Assembly: GCA_964446285.1 (NCBI GenBank)
Contig: CAYUNT010000002.1
Coordinates: forward strand, 1 to 64,000
Source: CAYUNT01 sp964446285
Lineage (GTDB): Bacteria; Sumerlaeota; Sumerlaeia; SLMS01; CAYUNT01
Direction of reading: 5' to 3'
Length of the DNA: 64,000 nt
A model generated the notes under the pieces. It was given only the letters and a program-made list of their open reading frames with translations, was not told the origin of the DNA and searched no databases. Made by a program: the position numbers and the translations under genes. Below, in pieces: positions 25,416 to 34,066 of the stretch (its first letter is position 1; every line of letters begins with the position of its first letter).

Positions 25416-26726
25416 CTAGGTATTCGACACCGGGAGCCGGATTTGAAATATGGTTCCGTGCTCTGGCGAACTGTGCAGGCAAACCGTGCCTTTGTGGTCC
25501 TCGATGACTTTCCTTACCACAGACAATCCCAATCCTGTGCCTTTCGATCCTTTTGTTGTGAAAAATGGCTCAAAAATGTGGCCCAATATATGATCGGGAA
25601 TGCCTGGCCCGTCGTCGATGACCTCAATAACGGCGGCATCGGCATTTGTTCCCGCGCACGCATTTGCGTTTCCCCCCCCGGCCGTCCCTGCGGATTTTTC
25701 ACCGCGGTTCTGCATCAGGCGCGTGCGAATCATCACGCGCGAACCTCGATGATTCGAGCAGGCGTCGAGCGCATTGGTCACCAGGTTCAGAACCGCATCG
25801 GCAATTGCCATGCGATCCAGCAGCAACGGGGGGAGCGCGGGATCGAGTTCGCAATCCAATTCCACCTTGTGATCCGTTGCGGAGGCGGCGCATTCCTCCA
25901 CAATCTCGCGCACGATCGTATTCAAATCCTCGGGCGCGATTTCCAGGGTCTGCGCCTTCGAGAATGCCAGCATATCCTTGATTAGCGTTACGATCCGGCT
26001 CTTGCTGCGTTCGAAGATCGGAAAACTTTCCGCGATCATTTCCTGATTGCCCATTTGAATGCCCGTTCGGATCAGGCTGACCGATCCCTCGATGCCCGTG
26101 AGGACATTTTTAATGTAATGGGCAATGCCCGCGATGGCGACACCGAGGGCGGCCAGGCGTTCATTTTGGAGGTTTTTCTCGATCAGGCGCGCGTTTTCGA
26201 TCGCGAGTCCGGCCTGGCGGGCAAAAATCTGAAGGATTTTCGCATCCTCGCCCGAGAAGTGTTCACGCCCCACTGTGTTCACCACTTCAAGAACGCCAAT
26301 CAGCGTCTCATTGCGTCCGATCATGGGCGCGGCGATGAGGTTGCGCGTGGTGAACGCTGTCTTGTCATCTGCCTTTTTCGAGTGGCGCGGATCGGTGGCG
26401 GCGTTTTCGCTTATGACAATCTCGCGTTTTTGCGCGCACAGCCCGGCCACGCCTTCGCCCATCGCAAGCCGGACAGGCTTGATGCGCTCGCCCGCCTCGC
26501 CGAGCGCCACTTCGAAAAACAAATCGTTGCGCTCGGGATCGTAAAGCAAAAGCGACGATCCCTCGGCCCGCATCAGCGATTTGCTTTCGGCCATGATGAG
26601 TTCAAGGAGTTCGCCCAGGCGGTTCACGGCGGAAATCATGCCGCTCAGACGGTAGAGCGCGTCGAGATAGCGGGTTTCCGCCTCGCAAACCGCCGCGTTC
26701 TCGGGTTGGGAATGGGCTTCACTCAT
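25416..26726 (-). CDS. GAF-domain sensor histidine kinase
   Basis: 436 residues, no membrane segments, therefore a cytoplasmic sensor. A GAF domain spans about 35-185 (MAESKSLMRAEGSSLLLYDP; NLIAAPMIGRNETLIGVLEV). The phosphoacceptor region has AGIAHYIKNVLTGIEG near 203, an HxxKN H-box. The ATPase domain has the N box LNLVTNALDA near 305, G1 DDGPGIP, the F box FEPFFTTKGSKGTGLGLSVV and the terminal GTIFQIRLPV. An Asn/Ala/Thr-rich insert (about 335-360) sits before G1. No response regulator is adjacent, so it is an orphan in this window. It is divergent from the amidase gene. Confidence 0.93.
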   Translation of the reverse strand: MSEAHSQPENAAVCEAETRYLDALYRLSGMISAVNRLGELLELIMAESKSLMRAEGSSLLLYDPERNDLFFEVALGEAGERIKPVRLAMGEGVAGLCAQKREIVISENAATDPRHSKKADDKTAFTTRNLIAAPMIGRNETLIGVLEVVNTVGREHFSGEDAKILQIFARQAGLAIENARLIEKNLQNERLAALGVAIAGIAHYIKNVLTGIEGSVSLIRTGIQMGNQEMIAESFPIFERSKSRIVTLIKDMLAFSKAQTLEIAPEDLNTIVREIVEECAASATDHKVELDCELDPALPPLLLDRMAIADAVLNLVTNALDACSNHRGSRVMIRTRLMQNRGEKSAGTAGGGNANACAGTNADAAVIEVIDDGPGIPDHILGHIFEPFFTTKGSKGTGLGLSVVRKVIEDHKGTVCLHSSPEHGTIFQIRLPVSNT

Positions 26727-27076
26727 GATGGAACTCCGGATGCAAACGGTGATTCTTCCCCAAGAATTCCACGCGCCGCCAACTCATTGCGTTTGATTCC
26801 AAAGCACTTTCGCCCGGCCGCGCAAAGAACAAAACCGTTGCACAGCACAGTCTCATACAACATGGCAAGTATAGAACGCCGCAGGCCGGATGCCAATCCG
26901 GAATCTTGGCCAGCCGAAAGACTGCGGTAGCCGCGCCGGGAAATCGCCCTTGCCTGAACAGCCCGAAAGCCGATGTATTTGGAGCGGAGACGGTTTATTG
27001 GCGCTTCGTTTCGCGATGTATAAACAATAAGTCCTGCAATAAATGAGAAATCACTCTCCACAAGGGGCATGATGTG
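26727..27076. other. Divergent intergenic region without a supported gene
   Basis: The 350 bases between the histidine kinase and the amidase must contain promoters for both strands. The half nearest the amidase is more AT-rich (around 26990-27050, with ATGTATAAACAATAAG), a plausible promoter zone. I see no convincing paired -35/-10 boxes, no hairpin and no RNA gene. Confidence 0.4.
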
Positions 27077-29623
27077 ATGCGCAAACCGGTTTGTTATGCC
27101 ATCTGCCTGGAAGCGTTCCTGGCTCTGATTCTTGCTGGATGCACGCCGATGGGGCGGATGCTCGGACTGAAAGGGGCTTCCTCCGCCATGCAAACGCCGC
27201 CGGTCGTCGTGGACGCTCAGCCGCAAGGGGCGCTTTCGGGCGTTATTCTCTATTGCGGCGCGGGACATGGCTGGACGCTCGATTCCGCCGACCGCCGCCC
27301 CACCGACGGCGACAGCGGATGGTGGACGCAGCGCGGAATCACAAACGGCCTCGTCGAGGATTATGGCAATATCGACCAATTGAATCTCTTCGCTGAAATG
27401 GCTTGGCGCGCAGGGGCGACCATTGTTCCCTTCCGCCCGCTCGGACATCAGACGCGCGAAGTCGTGATGGACAACGGCGATCCGGGCGTGGAATTCAACG
27501 GCTTGTGGAGCGACGTCCACGCCTCTGTTTATTATGGTAACGCAAACGACGCAGCGGGCTATAGGGTGGCGCCGGCCTCGGCGGATGCGGAAACGGCCAC
27601 GGCCCGCTATACGCCCACGCTGTCCGAAGCGGGCATCTATCCCGTTTATACCTGGGCGGATTACGGCGCGGACCGCCTGCGCCGCCAGCGCTATCGCATT
27701 CGCCACACGGGCGGAGTTACCGAGGTGTTTGTGAATCATCGGCGCGTGGGGCGCGGATGGGTGTGGCTGGGGAATTACTTCTTCGAAGCGGGACGCGATG
27801 GGTATGTGGAAATCAGCAATCGCTGCGGCGCGGGAGATGGCGGCGTGGTCGTGGCGGATGCAATCCGGTTTGGCGTGGGCATGGGCGATGTGAATCGCGG
27901 CAGCGGCGTTTCAGGGCAGCCACGAGAATTGGAGGCGGCGCTTTACTGGATCGAACGGATGCTGGGCCAGGGCGCGCCCGGCGATGTTTGCGCCCGCACG
28001 AAATTCGACGATTACGACGCCAATGTGGGGTCGCCTGCCCGCATGTCGGCCTGGATGAACAACGAGGCCGATGGCGAGTATGCAGATCGCATCTATCTTG
28101 GATTCCATTCCAACGCAGGGCGCAATGGGTCGCTGCGCGGCGCATGGACGCTGTTCAACAACGAATACACAACGACGGATCAGGAACGCTATGCGCAGGT
28201 GGTTTGCGAGGAAATCGAAAATGAAATGGAGCGTCTCGACGAGGGAGTTGCCTTTCCCGAGGACTGGAATTCCACGCTGAAAGTCAAGGTATATGGCTCG
28301 AATTACGGCGAAATCCGCTCGGGTTACAACAATAACGAAATGAACGCAACAATCGCCGAGGTGGCCTTCCACGATAACGCCCCGGACGCGGAGATATTGA
28401 AGGATCCGAAGGCGCGGCGCGTGATGGCGCGCGCGGCGCTTCGCGGCGTGATCCGCTACTTGAACGAGGCGTCGAAAGGGCGCGTGCCGGCGGCGTATCC
28501 GCCCGATGCGCCAACGCACCTCCGCGTGAAAGGCGCCGGCGGCGGAAAGGCTGTCCTATCCTGGAAAGCCCCCGAGCGCGGCACTGCGGCGGCGGAAGGC
28601 GATCCCCCCGCAGGGTATGTAGTGTATCGCTCGGAAGACGGGCGCGGATTCGCGGCGGCGGCCCGCATCGAAGGCGGCGAAACCACGCAAGCGCGCATCC
28701 AGATCGGACGCGCCCGCGCAGGTTCCGGCGCGGGAAAAGCGGGGGGAACGGTGTTTTTCCGCGTGGCGGCTTGGAATTCGGGCGGTGAATCCGATCCGTC
28801 GCCTGTCGTGGCGGTTCGCAACAGCGGCCAGGGCCGGGGGCGGCGCGCGCTGATCGTGGATGGCTTCGACCGCCAGGACGCCGGGCAGTCGCCGATTGTC
28901 GAAGTGGCGTCGCACCTCGGCAGCACCTCGGGCGGCGGCGGGCGCTTCGCGATTCTGCGGCCCGAACGCATGAATCCGCGCAACAGCACAGTGGCGCACG
29001 CGATCGCGCTGGCGGATAACGAAATGGATTTCGATTCGTGCGAAAGCGCCGCAGTCTCCGCTGGCCTCGTTTCGCCGCGCGACTACGCCCTTGTGGCATG
29101 GGCCTGCGGGACGGACGGCCCGGCAGGCGGCCACTCGCTCGACGAACGCGAACTGGCGATATTGCGCGAATTTGTCGAAAGCGGCGGCGCGCTTTTGCTC
29201 AGCGGTTCGGAAATCGGATCGGCCCTGTCGAAGGCAAAAGGCAGCGGCGCGGAGTTTTCCCGAGATATTCTAAAATCGGAATACAAAGCCACCCTTCCGG
29301 GAGCATCGCGCGCGGCCGGCGTGTCCGGTTCTGTATTCGAGGGCGTGAGCGAATTTGGATTTGGCGCCGCTCAGGAGCCTGGGACGTTCGAGACGCCCGC
29401 GTGCGATTGGATCAGCCCGTTGCCAGGAGCGCGGGCGGCCTTGAAATTCGCCGGTGAAATCACCGCGCCCGGAGAAGGCGCGGCGGCCATTCAGGCGGAG
29501 GTGGGCGAAAAGGGCCGCGTGCTGTATCTGGCATTTCCATTCGAGGCGTCGGGACCGCGCGAAACCCGCGCCCTGCTGATGGCGCTGGCCTTGAATGATT
29601 TCCTGCTGCGCGCGCCCCGCTGA
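27077..29623 (+). CDS. Lipoprotein N-acetylmuramoyl-L-alanine amidase with golvesin-type insert and FN3 domain
   Basis: 848 residues from the ATG at 27077 (AAGGGG nine bases upstream). A lipoprotein signal ends at the lipobox LAGC (Cys22). The Amidase_3 zinc fold is split: GVILYCGAGHGW (His64) begins it, and YLGFHSNAG near 343 and IAEVAFHDNAPDAEIL near 425 complete it. Between them (about 150-275) lies a beta-rich insert (ARYTPTLSEAGIYPVYTWAD ... GRGWVWLGNYFFEAG ... VVVADAIRFG) matching the golvesin C-terminal/xanthan-lyase-like domain. A fibronectin III domain (about 475-580) and a C-terminal alpha/beta domain starting RRALIVDGFDRQD (about 590-848), resembling a flavodoxin/GATase-like fold, follow. 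It probably cuts peptidoglycan or binds polysaccharide at the cell surface. Confidence 0.85.
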   Translation: MRKPVCYAICLEAFLALILAGCTPMGRMLGLKGASSAMQTPPVVVDAQPQGALSGVILYCGAGHGWTLDSADRRPTDGDSGWWTQRGITNGLVEDYGNIDQLNLFAEMAWRAGATIVPFRPLGHQTREVVMDNGDPGVEFNGLWSDVHASVYYGNANDAAGYRVAPASADAETATARYTPTLSEAGIYPVYTWADYGADRLRRQRYRIRHTGGVTEVFVNHRRVGRGWVWLGNYFFEAGRDGYVEISNRCGAGDGGVVVADAIRFGVGMGDVNRGSGVSGQPRELEAALYWIERMLGQGAPGDVCARTKFDDYDANVGSPARMSAWMNNEADGEYADRIYLGFHSNAGRNGSLRGAWTLFNNEYTTTDQERYAQVVCEEIENEMERLDEGVAFPEDWNSTLKVKVYGSNYGEIRSGYNNNEMNATIAEVAFHDNAPDAEILKDPKARRVMARAALRGVIRYLNEASKGRVPAAYPPDAPTHLRVKGAGGGKAVLSWKAPERGTAAAEGDPPAGYVVYRSEDGRGFAAAARIEGGETTQARIQIGRARAGSGAGKAGGTVFFRVAAWNSGGESDPSPVVAVRNSGQGRGRRALIVDGFDRQDAGQSPIVEVASHLGSTSGGGGRFAILRPERMNPRNSTVAHAIALADNEMDFDSCESAAVSAGLVSPRDYALVAWACGTDGPAGGHSLDERELAILREFVESGGALLLSGSEIGSALSKAKGSGAEFSRDILKSEYKATLPGASRAAGVSGSVFEGVSEFGFGAAQEPGTFETPACDWISPLPGARAALKFAGEITAPGEGAAAIQAEVGEKGRVLYLAFPFEASGPRETRALLMALALNDFLLRAPR

Positions 29624-29699
29624 CGCCCGCGCCAATGCCGATAGAAGAAATGCGCTTGCCTTGGCGGCCCTCAAGCGGGCAAGTCTGTTAAGAATAATT

Positions 29700-29730
29700 A
29701 AGGGCAGGCTTTTGGGCAGGCCCCTTTTTC
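29700..29730 (+). terminator. Weak candidate terminator
   Basis: AAGGGC (29700-29705) can pair with GCCCCTT (one bulged C) around a 16-base loop, and TTTT follows. The stem is short and imperfect. It sits in the 180-base gap between the amidase gene and the five-gene operon, so it may separate the two transcription units. Confidence 0.3.
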
Positions 29731-29802
29731 ATTTGCCGCTGTTGTTTTTGGCGGCAGCCTTATTCCCCCACGGCATCGTCTGAATTCGAGTTCTCCGGAC
29801 AC

Positions 29803-30927
29803 ATGGCGCACGCATATACTCCCGGTTTGCAAGTCACCCCCGAATCCATCGTTGAAAAAACCCGTCAGTTGCCGCTTCCGGGCAAAGTGCTGGCAAAATC
29901 CGGCGACCGCGTAACGGCCGAACAGGTAATTGCCACAACGGATTTCCCGGGCGATGTGATTACGGTCAATGTCGTGAATCAGCTCGGCATCGAGCCGCAC
30001 GACCTGCCCGAGTTCATGCTCAAAAAGGAAGGCGACACGGTCCGCGAAAACGAGCCGATCGCGGAAAACAAGCCGTTCTTCAAATTCATGAAGACGACAA
30101 TCAAGTCGCCCATCACGGGAACGGTCGAAAGCGTATCGAGCATCACGGGACAGGTGCTTTTGCGCAATCCGCCGCGAAAAATCGAACTGCGCGCTTACAT
30201 CGACGGCGTCGTCACAGAAGTGATTCCCGATTCGGGCGTGGTCATAACCACCGCAGCCACATTTGTGCAGGGGATTCTCGGAATAGGCGGCGAAAAAAAC
30301 GGCGTGCTGGCGGCGGCCATCGACAAGGTGGATGCGGTCCTTACCGCGGATTGCATCCGGCCCGAGCACAAAGGGAAAATCCTGTTTGGCGGCTCGCTTA
30401 TCGAGGCCCCGGCGCTGAAAAAGGCGCTCGAAATCGGCGTGGCGGGCATCATCACGGGCGGATTCAGCGCGCACGACCTCAAGGAATGGCTCGGCTACGA
30501 CCTCGGCGTGGCTATTACGGGCGACGAAGATGTGGCGACAACACTGATTATCACCGAGGGATTCGGGAAAATGGCGATGGCCCGCCGCACGTTCGACCTG
30601 CTGAAGACGTGCGAAGGCAAACGGGCTTCGATCAGCGGCCGCACGCAAATTCGCGCGGGCGTGATGCGCCCCGAGGTGATCGTCCCGCTGGCCAAAGACC
30701 CCTCCGCAGTGGCCAAAGGGCGCGACGCCGCCTCGGGACTCAAGGAAGGCGACCCTGTGCGCATTATCCGCGAGCCGTATTTTGGCCGCCTGGGCAAGGT
30801 GGCCGGGCTGCCCCCGGAACTAGTAAAGATCGAGACCGAAGCAAAGGTGCGCATCATGAAGGTGGAATTGGAAGGCGGCGAGGTCATTACGATTCCCCGC
30901 ACCAATGTCGAGGCGATTGAGGTATAG
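29803..30927 (+). CDS. Soluble protein of a conserved-looking five-gene operon; barrel-sandwich and KOW-like regions
   Basis: 374 residues without signal peptide or membrane segments, first gene of the operon. The N-terminal part (LPLPGKVLAKSGDRVTAEQV, then TIKSPITGTVESVSSITGQV) reads like a barrel-sandwich hybrid of the lipoyl/RnfC-N type, but lacks the biotin/lipoyl lysine motif. The middle part (GVAGIITGGFSAHDLKEWLG, then ITGDEDVATTLIITEGFG) looks like an alpha/beta domain. The C-terminus (EGDPVRIIREPYFGRLGKVA, then LEGGEVITIPRTNVEAIEV) is KOW-like. No enzyme motif is recognised. The next gene starts four bases after the stop. It may be the cytoplasmic part of a complex with the four membrane proteins that follow (inference). 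Confidence 0.75.
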   Translation: MAHAYTPGLQVTPESIVEKTRQLPLPGKVLAKSGDRVTAEQVIATTDFPGDVITVNVVNQLGIEPHDLPEFMLKKEGDTVRENEPIAENKPFFKFMKTTIKSPITGTVESVSSITGQVLLRNPPRKIELRAYIDGVVTEVIPDSGVVITTAATFVQGILGIGGEKNGVLAAAIDKVDAVLTADCIRPEHKGKILFGGSLIEAPALKKALEIGVAGIITGGFSAHDLKEWLGYDLGVAITGDEDVATTLIITEGFGKMAMARRTFDLLKTCEGKRASISGRTQIRAGVMRPEVIVPLAKDPSAVAKGRDAASGLKEGDPVRIIREPYFGRLGKVAGLPPELVKIETEAKVRIMKVELEGGEVITIPRTNVEAIEV

Positions 30928-30931
30928 TCTC

Positions 30932-32272
30932 ATGGTGTGTCTCCGAGCAAAAACATCCGCCGCCTTTCGTTTGTCGTTGTGCGGGCTGTGGCTTGCGGCG
31001 GCGGCAATAGCGGCTCATGCGCAAAGTCCATCTGCTCCCTCCGCTGAGTCTTCTGCGCCCAGCGCGTCAGACGCCGCAGGCAAGGCAGCGAAGGCGGCGC
31101 CCGCGCCACTTGCGCCTCCGAGCGGGTTCAAGGCGTTTGACATCCCGGGCGATCGCGGTGGCGCTGTGGGGCTTTCCTGGGATGCTTCGGCGGCCGACGC
31201 CCCGGGCCGCGAGTATATCCTTTACAAATCCACCTCGCCCGGCGGTCCGTTCGAGGAGTTCAAGCGATTCCCCGCCACCAAGAATTACCAGTCTGACGAG
31301 CCGCGCGTATTTGGATACTCGGCCAGCAACGCCAAGAGGCATTTTATCCAGCGCGATGTGGAGATCAAAGATGACAAGCCCGTTCGGGAATACTACCAGC
31401 TGGCGATTGCGGAAGGCGAAGCGGTGGCGCATTGCCCCGAAACCGTCACCGAGCTGGCCAAGCCGAACTGGTTCGCCGGGCACAAAATCAACAATCTGAT
31501 CCTGGTGCTCTTTTGCTCGGGATTTGTTTTATTCTTCATCCACCGCGCGGGCAAAAATCCAAACCTGTTCATCCGCAAACTCAGCGGACTCGAAGCGATT
31601 GACGAGGCCATCGGCCGCGCCACGGAAATGGGAAAACCGATCCTCTACACCACGGGCTACAGCGACATGGATCAGGTTTCCACAATCGCCTCGGTGAACA
31701 TCCTGGCGCATGTGAGCCGCAAGGTGGCCGACTACGATTCGCGACTCCTTGTGCCGTGCAAGTGGTCGATCGCCATGACCGTCTGCCAGGAAGTTGTGAA
31801 GGAATCTTACCTGAACGCAGGGCGCCCCGACGCCTATAATCCGCAGGAAATTTACTTCATCGCGGGCGAGCAGTTCAGTTACACCGCCGCCGTCGATGGA
31901 TTGCTCGTGCGCGAGAAACCCGCGGCCATCTTCCTGCTCGGCACGTTCGCCGCCGAGGCCCTCATCCTCGCCGAAACGGGCGCATCGACCGGCGCCATTC
32001 AAATCTCGGGCACAGATTCCGCATATCAAATCCCGTTCTTTGTGGTGGCGTGCGATTACTGCCTGATCGGCGAGGAACTCTACGCGGCCAGCGCCTATCT
32101 TTCGCGCGAACCCAAACTGCTCGGCTCGCTCAAGGGGCAGGATGCGGGAAAATTGCTGCTCATCGCCGGCCTCCTGCTCGGCAATCTCTGCATGCTCATG
32201 CAATTTGGTTTGGGACAGATGATCGCCGCTCCGCTGGTCCTGGCGATCAAACGCTTCTTTACCCCTCTGTAA
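30932..32272 (+). CDS. Membrane protein with signal peptide, FN3-like ectodomain and DUF6754-like domain
   Basis: 446 residues. A signal peptide (about 1-30) is followed by a Pro/Ala/Ser linker, then a beta-sandwich of fibronectin III type (about 60-165, with GLSWDASAAD and YILYKSTSPGGPFEEF). A membrane helix is at about 187-204. The part from about 207 to 400 (GLEAIDEAIGRATEMGKPIL, then GYSDMDQVSTIASVNILAHV and IFLLGTFAAEALILAETGAS) matches what I remember as DUF6754, and the protein ends in one or two more membrane helices. GAGGT nine bases upstream supports the ATG at 30932. Function is unknown. Confidence 0.75.
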   Translation: MVCLRAKTSAAFRLSLCGLWLAAAAIAAHAQSPSAPSAESSAPSASDAAGKAAKAAPAPLAPPSGFKAFDIPGDRGGAVGLSWDASAADAPGREYILYKSTSPGGPFEEFKRFPATKNYQSDEPRVFGYSASNAKRHFIQRDVEIKDDKPVREYYQLAIAEGEAVAHCPETVTELAKPNWFAGHKINNLILVLFCSGFVLFFIHRAGKNPNLFIRKLSGLEAIDEAIGRATEMGKPILYTTGYSDMDQVSTIASVNILAHVSRKVADYDSRLLVPCKWSIAMTVCQEVVKESYLNAGRPDAYNPQEIYFIAGEQFSYTAAVDGLLVREKPAAIFLLGTFAAEALILAETGASTGAIQISGTDSAYQIPFFVVACDYCLIGEELYAASAYLSREPKLLGSLKGQDAGKLLLIAGLLLGNLCMLMQFGLGQMIAAPLVLAIKRFFTPL

Positions 32273-32288
32273 TCCGCGAGGTGATCCG

Positions 32289-33230
32289 GTGAATTTCTGG
32301 AAACGCCAATTGCCGGCCGTGGTGGTCTTCGTCGTGGGGATGCTCATGGTGATTCAGTTTTATATTCCCCATCCGGCTTCCTCCGCGGTCCTCGAAGGCA
32401 CTAACGTCTGGATGCGAATCATCCGCAACTTCGCGCTGATGCTCGGCGTGATCAGCCTGGTGAACAGCCATTGGCGGAAAATCTCACGCAAGCAATCCGG
32501 ATTCGGTTACAGCATCCTGGTCTTTGTCTCCTTTTTCGCCATGACGTTCTGCGGCCTGATCTGGGGCATCGACGCCCCGCGCGATCTGACGCTTCCGCTC
32601 GAGGTTCCGGCGGAAATCATGCAAAAGGGCGGCGAATTCAAAACGGGAATCGATGTCGAGGCGATTGACCAGATTACATATTCGATCCCGCCCGAGGCAA
32701 AGGCGCCGGCAAAGGCGCTGCGGGCCAGGGTGGGCAAGAGCCAGGAACAGGAACTCAAACCGGACGTCCCAATACGTTTTGGGGAAAAAGGCCCTGTGAT
32801 CGTCGTGGCGGAGCCTGGATCGGGAGAGGGCGAGCTTTCGGCCTCGATGCATGTCAAAGGACGGCTCAGCCCGGGATTCTGGATATTCAAAAACATGAAA
32901 ACGAGCATGGAATCGACGATGTATTCCTTGCTCGCTTTCTTCATCGCATCCGCGGCATTCCGGGCATTCCGCGCACGCAGCACAGACGCCACCATCATGC
33001 TCATCGCCGCCATTATGATGATGATTGGCCGCGTTTCATTTGGAGAAATCATATCGAGCTGGTTCAGCAAGGATTGGCTGTTTTTCCCCAAATTGAGTTA
33101 CTGGATGATGAACGTGCCCGTGACCGCCGCCAAAAGGGCCATATTCCTTGGCATTGCGCTTTCGGTCATCGCCACATCCATCCGCGTTCTTTTTGGCCTG
33201 GAGCGCTCTTACCTGGGGAGGAGCGAATGA
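32289..33230 (+). CDS. Integral membrane protein of the five-gene operon
   Basis: 313 residues, GTG start preceded by GAGGTGA. Three hydrophobic helices occur in the first 95 residues (LPAVVVFVVGMLMVIQFYIP; NFALMLGVISLVNS; ILVFVSFFAMTFCGLIWGI). An extracytoplasmic or cytoplasmic loop of about 100 residues follows (DVEAIDQITYSIPPEAKAPA), and about three more helices fill the C-terminal 100 residues. No known motif is seen. The stop overlaps the next start (ATGATGA), so expression is coupled. It is probably a structural part of the same membrane assembly as its neighbours (inference). Confidence 0.72.
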   Translation: MNFWKRQLPAVVVFVVGMLMVIQFYIPHPASSAVLEGTNVWMRIIRNFALMLGVISLVNSHWRKISRKQSGFGYSILVFVSFFAMTFCGLIWGIDAPRDLTLPLEVPAEIMQKGGEFKTGIDVEAIDQITYSIPPEAKAPAKALRARVGKSQEQELKPDVPIRFGEKGPVIVVAEPGSGEGELSASMHVKGRLSPGFWIFKNMKTSMESTMYSLLAFFIASAAFRAFRARSTDATIMLIAAIMMMIGRVSFGEIISSWFSKDWLFFPKLSYWMMNVPVTAAKRAIFLGIALSVIATSIRVLFGLERSYLGRSE

Positions 33231-34066
33231 TGAATTTCGCCGATAAAATCCTCAAACTCGACCGCCGCTGGGTTTTCCTTGTCGTTGCCATCGTCACGGC
33301 CATTCCCATCATCCAGCCGCTGAACCTGCCGGTCTATGTGACGCCGGAAGTCCGTGGAGTCTTCGATGAAATCGAGAAGATTCCCGAAGGCTCGGCGATT
33401 CTAATCGCATTCGACTACGAACCCGGCTCGACGCCCGAGTGCGATCCGATGTCGGTCGCCGTGCTGCGCCACTGCTTCCGCCGCAATCTGCGCGTGATCG
33501 GAGTCACGATTCTGGCGGTGGCCGTCGGCCCGGCCGAGCGCGTGCTCACGCAGGTGGCCAACGAAATGGGCAAGGAACGCGGCAAGGATTACACATTCCT
33601 CGGCTTCAAATCTGACCGCGCCCCAACAGTAGTCGGGATGTCGATCTCGATCCAGCGGACGTTCCAGACCGACCGTTACGGCAACGAAACGGCATCGCTG
33701 CCCGTTCTGCAGGGCGTCGGCAAACTCGCGGATTTCCCCTACATGGTGGAAATCGCCGACGATTCAATTTTGGAATACTGGATTATGTATGCGCACGACA
33801 CGGTCGGGCTGAAAATCGGCTCGTGCTGCACGGCAGTCATCGCGTCGGGGATTTATCCGTTCCTCAACTCGGGGCAACTCACGGGCATTGTGGGCGGGCT
33901 GAAAGGCGCGTCGGAATATGAGAAATTGGTGGGCTTCCGCGGCATGGCGTCGCGCGGAATGGATTCCCAGGCCGTGATTCACATTTTCATCATCGTCCTT
34001 ATGGTGGTTGGCAATATCGCTTTTCTCGTGAGCCGCAAAACCTCCCAGCGGAGGCAAACTGCATGA
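33227..34066 (+). CDS. Membrane-anchored alpha/beta protein of the five-gene operon
   Basis: 279 residues from the ATG at 33227 (GGGAGGAG just upstream; a second ATG at 33230 is equally possible). One helix at about 15-33 (WVFLVVAIVTAIPIIQPLNL) and one near the end (IHIFIIVLMVVGNIAFLVS) bracket a roughly 210-residue domain with alternating strands and helices: GSAILIAFDYEPGSTPECDP, LRHCFRRNLRVIGVTILAVA, VANEMGKERGKDYTFLGFKS. It resembles the alpha/beta part of the DUF6754-like neighbour in style. No catalytic motif is recognised. It overlaps both neighbouring genes by four bases. Confidence 0.72.
   Translation: MMNFADKILKLDRRWVFLVVAIVTAIPIIQPLNLPVYVTPEVRGVFDEIEKIPEGSAILIAFDYEPGSTPECDPMSVAVLRHCFRRNLRVIGVTILAVAVGPAERVLTQVANEMGKERGKDYTFLGFKSDRAPTVVGMSISIQRTFQTDRYGNETASLPVLQGVGKLADFPYMVEIADDSILEYWIMYAHDTVGLKIGSCCTAVIASGIYPFLNSGQLTGIVGGLKGASEYEKLVGFRGMASRGMDSQAVIHIFIIVLMVVGNIAFLVSRKTSQRRQTA

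Noticed and set aside
26723..27739. 338-codon minus-strand frame covering the amidase start
   Set aside because: Lies opposite the lipoprotein amidase start and the gap; no start signal or motif.
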